From positions 186,001 through 250,000 of the forward strand of contig NZ_JBKQGY010000004.1 in assembly GCF_050487225.1 (NCBI RefSeq): a DNA stretch of 64,000 nt, given 5' to 3'. Position numbers and translations under genes: made by a program. Below the pieces are notes generated by a model. That model was not told the origin of the DNA and did not search any database. It saw only the letters and a list, made by a program, of their open reading frames with translations. This DNA comes from Paenalcaligenes sp050487225 (GTDB taxonomy: Bacteria; Pseudomonadota; Gammaproteobacteria; Burkholderiales; Burkholderiaceae_B). Shown piece after piece: positions 50,166-57,949 of this stretch (positions are counted from its first letter, which is position 1; the number at the start of each line of letters is the position of its first letter).

Positions 50166-51650
50166 GTGCTTTCTCTAGCTAAATATTCTTTAGTCCACCA
50201 TTTTTTGATGGTTGGTTTTCTGTGCATGTGTACAGTGGTGCAGGCGCAGGCGCTTGATGTACACCGTTTCGAGCCTGCTGCAGTACCAACAGTGTTACCC
50301 CGGGTTCTGCAAAATGAATCCGACATTCAGTCTTCCTCTGAGCAGCAAAATCAGAGTGTTCAGAATGAGGCGCTTGCACAGATTTCAGGGAGTGAGTTAA
50401 GTCAGCATCCTACTGTGATGGCCCAGCTTATTAGTCAGGCAATACAGCAGCAACAGTGGCCGTTAGTGGAGTTGCTTATACCAGAGTATGAGGAGCATGC
50501 AGATGCAGATCCTTACTTGGTGTTATATGCAAAAGGCGCACTGTATCGGCATAACCAAAACTACTACATGGCCATAGGTGCGTTTAAAGCATTGTTGTAT
50601 CTCGATCCCGCGTTGAGCTATGTGCAGCTGGACCTAGCTGTGATGCAGATAGAAGATAAACGCTATGCAGAGGCTATGAGTACATTAGAGGTCTTGTTGG
50701 AACGGCCAGAAACGCCTACTGCTGTCAGAGCAATGGCCTCACGCTACATTGATAGCCTGCAAAAACTCTATAGCCCTAATGTTGAGTTGTCGCTTAGTTA
50801 TACGCGTAACGATAACGTAAACCAGGCTTCGGCTGAACGTACATTAGAGCTCTGGGGAGCCACTTTTGAAAAGAATCCAGATAGTCTCCCCAAATCTGGC
50901 CACGGTGTGAGCTATGGAGTCAATGTGACGAAGCTAACTGCTCTCCAAGGCAACCACTCTTTGTGGTTGGGGTTGCAGTATAGGGGCACGTACTACTGGG
51001 ACCAGAAAGACTATAACGAACGTGTTTTGCGTTTAGCGCCTGCATATCTGTATCAGAACCATCGTCAGTGGCTACGCATTGGCCCAGTGTATGAAAAAAC
51101 CTGGTTAGGTAATCAGCGATATGGTGATAGGTTCGGCGTGCAGGCAGAATACGGTCAGCAGATCAGGTCTCAGCACTATGTAATTCCTACCCTAGAGTAT
51201 GCCTATAAAAACTACGATGACAGCAGATTACGGCCTTATGAGGGTAATGTGTATAGTGCAGGCTTGAGTTGGGTTTTTCAGCCTAAGGCTGGTGTTTCAT
51301 TGTCAGCAGGTGCGTACTATCAGCAAGATTACCTACGCGATAAAGCCGAGTCATCACGGACTATTTCAACCAGATTGGGCGGTAGTTATCGTTGGATGAA
51401 TGGCCTTAATGTCCAGGCAAACCTACAAGTAGGCAAGCGGCATTTTGATGCCCCGCATTTTCTGTTTGGCGAGGTGCGCAAAGATAGAGAGCTAGCTCTT
51501 AGCTTAGGCGTCTGGCACAGCAAATTTAATCTCCTAGGGGTTACACCAAAATTGGTATATCGCTACAACAGGGTTAACAGCAATATGCCGGCCTTATACA
51601 GTAGAACCAGCAAAGGGTTTATGTTGGAGATTGTAGATCTGACGTTTTAA
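50166..51650 (+). CDS. Slam-type outer-membrane translocator (DUF560)
   Basis: About 494 residues. A signal peptide (ending VVQAQA) is followed by a TPR-like N-terminal domain (residues about 95-200: LVLYAKGALYRHNQNYYMAIGAFKALLYLDP; LDLAVMQIEDKRYAEAMSTLEVLL) and a C-terminal barrel starting LSLSYTRNDNVNQAS and ending MLEIVDLTF with terminal Phe. This is the architecture of surface lipoprotein assembly modulators. The start is uncertain (GTG 50166, TTG 50157 or ATG 50208, none with a good ribosome-binding site), perhaps indicating low expression. Confidence 0.88.
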   Translation: MLSLAKYSLVHHFLMVGFLCMCTVVQAQALDVHRFEPAAVPTVLPRVLQNESDIQSSSEQQNQSVQNEALAQISGSELSQHPTVMAQLISQAIQQQQWPLVELLIPEYEEHADADPYLVLYAKGALYRHNQNYYMAIGAFKALLYLDPALSYVQLDLAVMQIEDKRYAEAMSTLEVLLERPETPTAVRAMASRYIDSLQKLYSPNVELSLSYTRNDNVNQASAERTLELWGATFEKNPDSLPKSGHGVSYGVNVTKLTALQGNHSLWLGLQYRGTYYWDQKDYNERVLRLAPAYLYQNHRQWLRIGPVYEKTWLGNQRYGDRFGVQAEYGQQIRSQHYVIPTLEYAYKNYDDSRLRPYEGNVYSAGLSWVFQPKAGVSLSAGAYYQQDYLRDKAESSRTISTRLGGSYRWMNGLNVQANLQVGKRHFDAPHFLFGEVRKDRELALSLGVWHSKFNLLGVTPKLVYRYNRVNSNMPALYSRTSKGFMLEIVDLTF

Positions 51651-51660
51651 TTGCTCATTG

Positions 51661-51680
51661 CATAAGGTGTACTCCTTATG
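51661..51680 (+). other. Inverted repeat after slam gene
   Basis: CATAAGG and CCTTATG (51661-51667 / 51674-51680) form a 7-bp stem with a 6-base loop ten bases after the slam stop. A T-run follows only 15 bases later, so termination is possible but weak. Confidence 0.45.
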
Positions 51681-51773
51681 ACTAGCACCCTAGATTTTTT
51701 CAGAACCATATCACCTTGATGAGAGTAAGCGGTTGCTTGCTCATTTATGCCGTTTTTACATCAAGGAGTTTTC

Positions 51774-52127
51774 ATGTCTGAACCATCATGCCCATCATTC
51801 TCAGATGACGCACATAGCACTCGTCGGTCGGCTGGCCCTGTTAGTTGTCCGGCGTGTGGTTCGTCTCATCTTCAAACTAAAAATTACGCTCAAAAGTTTG
51901 CTGGCATTGTAGGTGCCAGTGTTGGAGTTTTGCGTGCGTTATCGGGAGGTGTTCAGTTTGCCGTGTCCACCTCAGCGCTTACGCGTATTTCGACAGCGGT
52001 GTTAGGTGCCTTTGTAGAGGGTACTTTAGGTTGCGTAACGGGTGCGGCGTGTGGGCAAGTGATTGATGACACGATCCTCAGTAATTACCAGTGTTTACGT
52101 TGTCATCACTCATTTCAAGCTACTTAA
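51774..52127 (+). CDS. Small zinc-ribbon/membrane-insertion type hypothetical protein
   Basis: 117 residues with a split zinc-ribbon-like pair: VSCPACGSSHLQ near residue 25 and YQCLRCHHSF at the C-terminus. Between them is a Gly/Ala-rich hydrophobic stretch (GIVGASVGVLRALSGGVQFAVS; VLGAFVEGTLGCVTGAACG) that may insert into a membrane. ATG 51774 follows AAGGAG. No family is recognised. It opens the row of element genes that continues with the DUF932 protein 19 bases after its stop. Confidence 0.7.
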   Translation: MSEPSCPSFSDDAHSTRRSAGPVSCPACGSSHLQTKNYAQKFAGIVGASVGVLRALSGGVQFAVSTSALTRISTAVLGAFVEGTLGCVTGAACGQVIDDTILSNYQCLRCHHSFQAT

Positions 52128-52146
52128 CGCTTACAGGAGCATCACT

Positions 52147-53106
52147 ATGGCACATTATGTTGAGCAGATGGCCTATGTAGGCCAAACCCCTTGGCATGGC
52201 TTGGGTAATCAACTATCTGCTAATCAACCTATTGAAGTCTGGCAACAGCAAGCAGGCATGGACTGGGACATAAAAGAGGCGCCTGTACAGTTCATGGATT
52301 CCGTGGATGATACCCAAAGCCGTTTGATTACCTTTCCGCAGAATAAGGTCTTGTACCGCTCAGATACGAATGCACCGCTATCTGTAGCCAGTCAACGCTA
52401 TCAAGTCGTACAGCCACGCGAAATTCTGGAGTTCTACCGAGATCTCAGCGAGGTATCTGGTTTTCAGTTGGAAACTGCTGGTGTATTAAAAGGCGGTAAA
52501 AAAGTATGGGCGTTAGCGCGTACCGGACACTCTGCCACCTTGCAAGGCAACGATGTCACCAACGCCTATGTGCTGTTAGCCACAGCTTGTGATGGCACGC
52601 TGGCTACCACCGCACAATTTACAGCTATTCGTGTGGTATGCAATAACACGCTAGCAGTTGCACTGGACGATAACAAAGGAGCGGTTAAAGTCCCGCACAG
52701 TACCTCCTTTGATGCTCAAGCGGTAAAACAGCACTTAGGCATTTCTGTCTCTAGCTGGGATGGTTTTATGTATCGCATGAAGCAATTGAGTGAACGTAAA
52801 GTGAAGCACTCGGAGGCCGAGCAATTCTTCCGGCAGCTATTCTCGGGTGGCAAGCGAGCAGTCACGCAATCACCGAATGAACATGCCATGCGTAAGATGC
52901 TCAGCATCTATAACGGTCACGGTCGTGGTGCTGAATTAGGATCCGCTAAAGGTACGGCATTGGGGCTGCTTAACTCGGTCACAGAGTTTGTGGATCATGA
53001 ACGCCGAGCCCGTAACAGTGACTACCGCTTAGATTCTGCCTGGTTCGGACAAGGGGCAACACTTAAACACTGTGCCTTAGAGCAAACACAACTCATGCTC
53101 GCCTAA
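52147..53106 (+). CDS. DUF932 phage/plasmid-like protein
   Basis: A 319-residue protein matching the DUF932 (phage/plasmid-like protein TIGR03299) pattern: N-terminal MAYVGQTPWHGLGNQLSANQ, PLSVASQRYQVVQPREILEFYRDL, VTNAYVLLATACDGTLATTAQFTAIRVVCNNTLAVAL, and a C-terminal SAWFGQGATLKHCALE. Common on conjugative elements, plasmids and phages, function not established. ATG 52147 follows CAGGAG by eight bases. It precedes the exonuclease gene. Confidence 0.9.
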   Translation: MAHYVEQMAYVGQTPWHGLGNQLSANQPIEVWQQQAGMDWDIKEAPVQFMDSVDDTQSRLITFPQNKVLYRSDTNAPLSVASQRYQVVQPREILEFYRDLSEVSGFQLETAGVLKGGKKVWALARTGHSATLQGNDVTNAYVLLATACDGTLATTAQFTAIRVVCNNTLAVALDDNKGAVKVPHSTSFDAQAVKQHLGISVSSWDGFMYRMKQLSERKVKHSEAEQFFRQLFSGGKRAVTQSPNEHAMRKMLSIYNGHGRGAELGSAKGTALGLLNSVTEFVDHERRARNSDYRLDSAWFGQGATLKHCALEQTQLMLA

Positions 53107-53132
53107 ACCACCTTTCCTTTTCTACTATTACA

Positions 53133-53176
53133 GCATAAGGCCCAGCGACTTCATTGCGCTGGGCTTTATGCTTTTT
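53133..53176 (+). terminator. Hairpin leader before exonuclease gene
   Basis: GCATAAGGCCCAGCG (53133-53147) and CGCTGGGCTTTATGC (53157-53171) pair over 15 positions with one wobble, loop of nine bases, then TTTTT and directly AGGAG, the ribosome-binding site of the next gene. Confidence 0.85.
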
Positions 53177-53189
53177 AGGAGCTCTTCAG

Positions 53190-54197
53190 ATGAATATCGC
53201 TACCGCTCGCGTCATCGAACGCGCTAATCGTCCTGCCTTACGACTCATCAACACTAAAGACCTAGATCGTGCTGAGTGGCTATCTGTACGCAAAAACGGC
53301 ATCGGGAGCAGTGATGCTGCCGCAGCCGTTGGACTCAATCCCTATCAATCTTCGTTGGAGCTTTGGTTAATTAAAACAGGACGGGATCAAGGCTTAACCA
53401 AACCCAACCCAGATGACACTACCTCTCCCGTTTACTGGGGGAGCTTGCTGGAACCCATTGTGGCGGCTTCCTACACGAAGCAAACAGGACGTCGAGTGCG
53501 CAAAGTAAATGCCGTACTACAGCACCCAGATCCAGACAAAGCTTGGATGCTAGCTAATATTGACAGGGAAGTAGTGGGGGCACCTGACGTGCAGATCTTA
53601 GAATGTAAAACTGCTGGTGAGTTTGGTGCTCGACTGTGGCGAGATGGGGTGCCGGAGTATGTTCAGCTACAGGTACAACACCAACTCGCTGTGACAGGCA
53701 AACAAGCTGCGGATGTCGCCGTCTTGCTGTGCGGCCAAGCCTTGCAAGTGCATCGTATTCACCGCGATGAACGTTTGATTGAACGCCTCATTGAATTGGA
53801 AACACGGTTTTGGCACTACGTCACAACGGATACGCCACCACCAGCTGATGGCTCATCCTCGTCCGCTTCAGCATTGCAGTGCCTCTATCCGCACGATAAC
53901 AGTGAGCGTCTTGACCTAACCCAGGATCGGGAGATGTCAGTATTGTTTACGGATATGGTGGAGGTACGTCACCGTATTACACAGTTTGAGCAACAAGAAG
54001 CACAGCACAAACAGCGTATCCAAGAACGTATGGGCGAAGCCAGTCATGCAGCGTTTGAAACAGGGTCTGTCAGTTGGAAACGCAGTAAAGACAGCTCGAC
54101 TCTAGACACTAAAAGCCTATTAGCTGATCACCCGGAGCTCTTTGCTCGCTACTCACGAATCCGAGCAGGGAGCCGTCGCTTTGTCGTGCAAGTCTAA
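53190..54197 (+). CDS. YqaJ-type viral recombinase/exonuclease
   Basis: A 335-residue lambda-exonuclease-fold nuclease. The pattern WLSVRKNGIGSSDAAAAVGLNPYQSSLELW is the YqaJ signature; WGSLLEPIVAASYTKQTGRRV carries the Glu; APDVQILECKTAG is the D-x(n)-E-x-K active site; YVQLQVQHQLAVTG is the conserved Gln-rich helix. The C-terminal part (HKQRIQERMGEASHA) is helical. It resects DNA ends for recombination and is common on integrative elements and phages. ATG 53190 follows AGGAG. Confidence 0.9.
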   Translation: MNIATARVIERANRPALRLINTKDLDRAEWLSVRKNGIGSSDAAAAVGLNPYQSSLELWLIKTGRDQGLTKPNPDDTTSPVYWGSLLEPIVAASYTKQTGRRVRKVNAVLQHPDPDKAWMLANIDREVVGAPDVQILECKTAGEFGARLWRDGVPEYVQLQVQHQLAVTGKQAADVAVLLCGQALQVHRIHRDERLIERLIELETRFWHYVTTDTPPPADGSSSSASALQCLYPHDNSERLDLTQDREMSVLFTDMVEVRHRITQFEQQEAQHKQRIQERMGEASHAAFETGSVSWKRSKDSSTLDTKSLLADHPELFARYSRIRAGSRRFVVQV

Positions 54198-54216
54198 TCT
54201 CACCATCTCACACGTT

Positions 54217-54243
54217 AGCCGCTCTGAACAGGGCGGCTTTTTT
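54217..54243 (+). terminator. Hairpin leader before radC-like gene 1
   Basis: AGCCGC (54217-54222) and GCGGCT (54233-54238) form a short stem followed by six T residues, after which GGAG and the GTG start of the next gene follow within 20 bases. Confidence 0.72.
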
Positions 54244-54258
54244 ATGCCTGGAGTCATT

Positions 54259-54741
54259 GTGCGTTATCACACAGCATCCGTTCACTTATCTCTACCGTTC
54301 GTACTGCTGGAACCTACTGGTAGGAGCACACTAAGTAAAAATACAGCACAACAACGGCGTGATCTACTGGGCCGTCAATTGCCTACACATGAAGCCGTAA
54401 AAGCCTTTCTCTGTTCAGAGCTACAGAACGTCACAGAAGAGACATTTGCCATCCTCTTACTCGATACGAAATATCGAATACTTCATTTTTATCAAACACC
54501 CAACGCTACTCTGGCCATAGCCTATCCCCGCGAGGTCATTCAGCGTGCTCTGAGATACAAAGCTCACACCATCGTACTGGCACGTGGCTTTCCTTCTGAA
54601 GAGCCACACGATAACCGGGCAGAGATCAAACTCGTTAAGACTCTTAAAGAGCTTCTCGCACTGGTTGATATACACCTGCTCGACCACATTAGTGTAGGAC
54701 CTTCTGGCTGTGTGTCACTAGCAGGTAGTGGGCGGCTATAG
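54259..54741 (+). CDS. RadC-like protein lacking the JAB metal motif
   Basis: About 160 residues, clearly related to the following RadC protein: both start Met-Arg-Tyr-His and share the order FAILLLDTKYRILHF / YPREVIQRALRYKAHTIVLARG / IHLLDHISVGPSGCVSLAGSGRL. At the position where RadC has the metal-binding HNHPSG...PSQEDI, this one reads ARGFPSEEPHDNRAEI, with both His residues gone. GTG 54259 is chosen because GGAG lies just before it and its start VRYH matches the paralogue; an ATG at 54244 would abut the T-run. It is probably a non-catalytic paralogue. Confidence 0.8.
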   Translation: MRYHTASVHLSLPFVLLEPTGRSTLSKNTAQQRRDLLGRQLPTHEAVKAFLCSELQNVTEETFAILLLDTKYRILHFYQTPNATLAIAYPREVIQRALRYKAHTIVLARGFPSEEPHDNRAEIKLVKTLKELLALVDIHLLDHISVGPSGCVSLAGSGRL

Positions 54742-54786
54742 CGTAGCCAGGAAGTGTGCGCCCAACCTCTCCTTTTCACCTTTTAC

Positions 54787-54813
54787 ACGCTACTAATTAT
54801 TGTGGCGTTTTTT
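54787..54813 (+). terminator. Hairpin leader before radC
   Basis: ACGCTAC and GTGGCGT pair over 7 bp (one wobble) around TAATTATT, followed by a T-run and, 14 bases on, GAGGA and the radC ATG. Confidence 0.6.
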
Positions 54814-54833
54814 ATGTTTTGAGGAAACCAATC

Positions 54834-55334
54834 ATGCGTTACCACAAACTTAAAGCTGGCCCTGAGCCAGGCACTTACGTCATGGAAAGCGCTATTGTGA
54901 CCGAACACGATATTCTGACCATGGCGAGACAACTCGCACGTAAGCGTTTTGCTAAGGGCCGAAGCCTTGCGAACCCCAGCGACGTCAAAGCTCACTTACA
55001 AGCACTGTATGCGCATTATGAGCATGAGGTGTTTAGTATCTTGCTGCTCGACAATACCTACCGTGTCATTGGTCTACATGAACTCTTTCGTGGCACGATC
55101 AATTCGGCTGTAGTGCATCCACGTGAAGTCATTAAGCTGTCCCTCAAACACAATGCTGCTGCCGCTATTTTGGTACACAACCATCCTTCAGGTAACCCTG
55201 AACCTAGCCAAGAGGATATTGATCTCACCCGCACCTTAAAAAACACACTTGATCTAGTCGCTGTGCAAGTGGTGGACCATATCGTTGTAGGAGCTGAAGG
55301 CTGCACGTCTTTAGCAGAACGTGGCCAGATATAG
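54834..55334 (+). CDS. RadC/JAB-domain protein
   Basis: A 166-residue short RadC consisting of the JAB/MPN-like domain without the N-terminal helix-hairpin-helix region. The metal motif is intact: LVHNHPSGNPEPSQEDI. FSILLLDNTYRVIGLHELFRGT and VVDHIVVGAEGCTSLAERGQI are the usual flanks. Element-borne short RadC proteins are frequent next to DUF932 and YqaJ genes. ATG 54834 follows GAGGAAA. Tandem with a degenerate paralogue. Confidence 0.92.
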   Translation: MRYHKLKAGPEPGTYVMESAIVTEHDILTMARQLARKRFAKGRSLANPSDVKAHLQALYAHYEHEVFSILLLDNTYRVIGLHELFRGTINSAVVHPREVIKLSLKHNAAAAILVHNHPSGNPEPSQEDIDLTRTLKNTLDLVAVQVVDHIVVGAEGCTSLAERGQI

Positions 55335-55371
55335 CAAGTTACTTAGTACTGTTGTTATCACCCTTTCCTAA

Positions 55372-55404
55372 AGCCCTCTGTGTATGCCGTGGGCTCTTTT
55401 TATT
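55372..55404 (+). terminator. Weak hairpin leader before the RDF-like gene
   Basis: AGCCC (55372-55376) and GGGCT (55391-55395) form a 5-bp stem followed by CTTTTTATTT and GGAG six bases before the ATG. It repeats the hairpin/T-run/RBS layout of the upstream genes. Confidence 0.55.
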
Positions 55405-55415
55405 TGGAGTTCATC

Positions 55416-56267
55416 ATGATTAAAGGTTTAGCGATTACTCCCCCTGTACTTGGCCGTATCTCTATTGGCCGTGTTGTTGAACGTAACGGTAAACGACTAC
55501 CTGAGAAAGACGACCAATTCACCATCACCAGCCAGATTCATACGAAAGACGGCTGGCTTGTTCACCCCTTAGATGAAACACTACGCAAACAAAGCCCTAA
55601 CGGTAAGTTGCGCTCTATTCCTATCACATTACTTTTTAATGATCCCGATTTGAACCTACGCGCAGAGTACTCACTGTTTGATCGCAGCTCAGGACGTCCG
55701 GTGTGTGTTGGTAATGGGGATACGTGCCGACGGCTTACCACTAGTGGCATACAAAACCTACCATGCCCTGGTAGCGATAGCTGTGAGTTAGCAAAAGGAG
55801 GTGCGTGTAAGCCTTATGGACGCTTAAACGTCAAACTCAGTGACGATGATGCGCTAGGGTCATTTATCTTTAGAACGACAGGCTACAACAGCATTCGCAC
55901 TCTAGCCGCAAGGCTCCATTACTTCCAAGCCGAAGCCGTATCAGGTGATCTACTCGCTTGCTTGCCCTTAGATTTACGGCTACGAGGTAAGAGTACCGCC
56001 CAATCTCGCGGCACACCCATTTACTACGTGGACCTCACCATACGCGAAGGCATGACGCTAGAAGAAGTGTTGACCCAAGCACAACAAACACATGCACAGC
56101 GCAAGGCCATGGGATTTGATCAACAAGCACTAGACGCCATTGCACGTACTGGCTTTGCTAACGGAGCTTTTGAGGACAACGCAGATGAGGCTCCAGAGGT
56201 GATAGAGGAGTTTTACTCAGAAATGTCAGCTGTCATAGATCGTCTTTCTGCTCTTTCATACAGCTAG
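55416..56267 (+). CDS. gp3-like recombination directionality factor-type protein
   Basis: A 283-residue protein beginning LAITPPVLGRISIGRVVERNGKRLPEKDDQFTITS, which resembles the annotated 'hydrolase or metal-binding'/gp3-like recombination directionality factor family of integrative elements. A four-cysteine cluster lies at about residues 105-130 (GDTCRR; LPCPGSDSCELAKGGACKPYG), suggesting a zinc site. The C-terminus is acidic. If the family call holds it could steer excision of the element with the integrase, though gp3-like factors classically serve serine integrases. ATG 55416 follows GGAG. Confidence 0.62.
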   Translation: MIKGLAITPPVLGRISIGRVVERNGKRLPEKDDQFTITSQIHTKDGWLVHPLDETLRKQSPNGKLRSIPITLLFNDPDLNLRAEYSLFDRSSGRPVCVGNGDTCRRLTTSGIQNLPCPGSDSCELAKGGACKPYGRLNVKLSDDDALGSFIFRTTGYNSIRTLAARLHYFQAEAVSGDLLACLPLDLRLRGKSTAQSRGTPIYYVDLTIREGMTLEEVLTQAQQTHAQRKAMGFDQQALDAIARTGFANGAFEDNADEAPEVIEEFYSEMSAVIDRLSALSYS

Positions 56268-56954
56268 CTGCGTAGCGGAGCATTTCAAGATCAATATCAC
56301 TTGGTCTGTGAGGAGTTCGGCCTTAGCCAAAGCGCTAACCATGTATCAGGCGAAATACACGAAAGAGAATGATACGATCGCCGATTTGTTATTACTCCTC
56401 AAGCCGAGGAAATGCTTAGTGCGAGAACCTTTGGAACCCTGGGAAATGTTACCACTTGGCTGCAGCAGAAAGATAACTAAACAATGTAAGTGTATCCATA
56501 GAGGTTTTATTTTTTGGATTATGGATTTCATTGTTCACTAATATGAACAATGAATTAAGCTAGAGTGACTATACAAGCAAAGAATGCGTTCCTAAACTGC
56601 TCTTTAGGAAAGTTAAATCTTCCGATGAAAGAGCAAGCAATGAAGTAATACATCTCATCAATGGCTGTACGGGGAAAGACAACGGCACATAAGCTGTAGA
56701 CGATCCAGCTATCGGGAGGGATCACTTAGAAGCAACTGAAGACGTTGATACAACTGTAGCTGCTGCTCATGCTGACAGCAAAATGAGTTAGCACCGCTGT
56801 GCAACTCTTATGATTAATAGTTCTTTTTACCTTTACGATAAAACTTAAGGAGAAGGCTGAGTAGTTTGTGGTCAGTTTGTTTCGGGATGTATCACGTTGT
56901 TTTGCATGGTGGTTTTTTACATGATTATTCAAAAATATAATAATGGAGACAAAC
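56268..56954. other. Non-coding or decayed junction region
   Basis: Between the RDF-like gene and the tct operon no convincing gene is seen. A 77-codon frame at 56308-56541 (MYQAKYTKENDTIADLLLLL...) has no recognised family. A further frame around 56600-56790 contains SSDERASNEVIHLINGCTGKDNG and DDPAIG but is broken by stops, suggesting decayed coding DNA. The 3' part is A/T rich and should carry the tct promoter. Confidence 0.5.
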
Positions 56955-57911
56955 ATGAAAATGAAGAAGCTATGTGGTTTATTCGTTGGCGCATTTATGA
57001 CGTTTAATGCCGTCGCCAATGATGATTTTCCAAATGCACCCATTAATATCGTAGTGCCATACGCCGCAGGCGGTGTAACTGACGTCATGGCTCGTGGTTT
57101 TACCTCAAAGTTTGGTGAAAAACTAGGTACCACTGCCGTAATAACTAACCTTGGTGGAGGTGGAGGAAGTATCGCAGCCTCTAGGTTGCAAGGGGGGAGG
57201 CCTGACGGGTACACCTTAGGTTGGCTTACCACCTCCATTACTACTGTACAGCCACAGATAAAAAACCTGCCATACAATGCAAACAGCTGGACACCGGTAT
57301 GTAGGATCTCCGCTTACCCAATGGTGTTTTTTGTCAATGAGGATAGTCCATTTAACAGCATGGACGACGTCTATAAGGCGGTAGAAGAGAACCCAACTGA
57401 CTATATATTCGGCTCTAGTGGTATGGCAACGGCGCCGCACTTTGCTCTCGTTGCTGCGTTCGTAGCCAAAGGCCTAGGCGATAACGTCAGGCATATCCCT
57501 TTTGAGGGTGGTGGGCCCGCGTTGCAAGCACTTATTTCTGGTCGTGTGCAGTTTTTAGCTGATAGTCCACAATATGTGAAACGTGGGAACTTTAAGCCTT
57601 TAATGGTATTTAGCGAAGAACGTTTGGAAGAGTACCCTAATGTTCCCACAGCAACCGAGTTGGGTATATCTCCACCCCTAAACATAATCAAGGTTTGGAA
57701 TGCCTTATTTGCGCCTGCAGGCTTGCCAGAACGAACTCTTAATGCCCTCAATGAGGCGTGTGACTATAGTGCAAACTCCCAGGAGTATATAAAACTCTTG
57801 AGAGAGCAAGACGTTTCACCATTTCACATGGGAGCGGAAGAATTCGAAGGCTACTTTCAATCACAGTACGAAGCGAGCAAAAAACTTATTGAAGCTGCCG
57901 GTTTAGAATAA
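56955..57911 (+). CDS. Tripartite tricarboxylate transporter binding protein (Bug/TctC family)
   Basis: A 318-residue periplasmic protein with a short signal peptide (ending NAVANDD). The Bug signature FPNAPINIVVPYAAGGVTDVMARGF, then LGGGGGSIAASRLQGGRPDGYTLGW, is clear. ATG 56955 follows GGAG; an ATG 12 bases upstream overlaps it. It is the first gene of the AT-rich operon and sets the substrate for the TctBA pair at its end. Confidence 0.92.
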   Translation: MKMKKLCGLFVGAFMTFNAVANDDFPNAPINIVVPYAAGGVTDVMARGFTSKFGEKLGTTAVITNLGGGGGSIAASRLQGGRPDGYTLGWLTTSITTVQPQIKNLPYNANSWTPVCRISAYPMVFFVNEDSPFNSMDDVYKAVEENPTDYIFGSSGMATAPHFALVAAFVAKGLGDNVRHIPFEGGGPALQALISGRVQFLADSPQYVKRGNFKPLMVFSEERLEEYPNVPTATELGISPPLNIIKVWNALFAPAGLPERTLNALNEACDYSANSQEYIKLLREQDVSPFHMGAEEFEGYFQSQYEASKKLIEAAGLE

Positions 57912-57949
57912 TTCCGAAAATCATCACCCATCTGCTCATAACCATATAA

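Noticed and set aside
54244..54258. ATG 54244 as start of the first RadC-like gene
   Set aside because: It abuts a terminator T-run and has no ribosome-binding site, while GTG 54259 follows GGAG and aligns with the paralogue's start.
46541..56267. Conjugative element or prophage
   Set aside because: No relaxase, type IV secretion, coupling protein, capsid, portal or tail genes occur in the window.
56308..56541. 77-codon open frame as a gene
   Set aside because: No family resemblance, no good ribosome-binding site, and its neighbourhood looks decayed.
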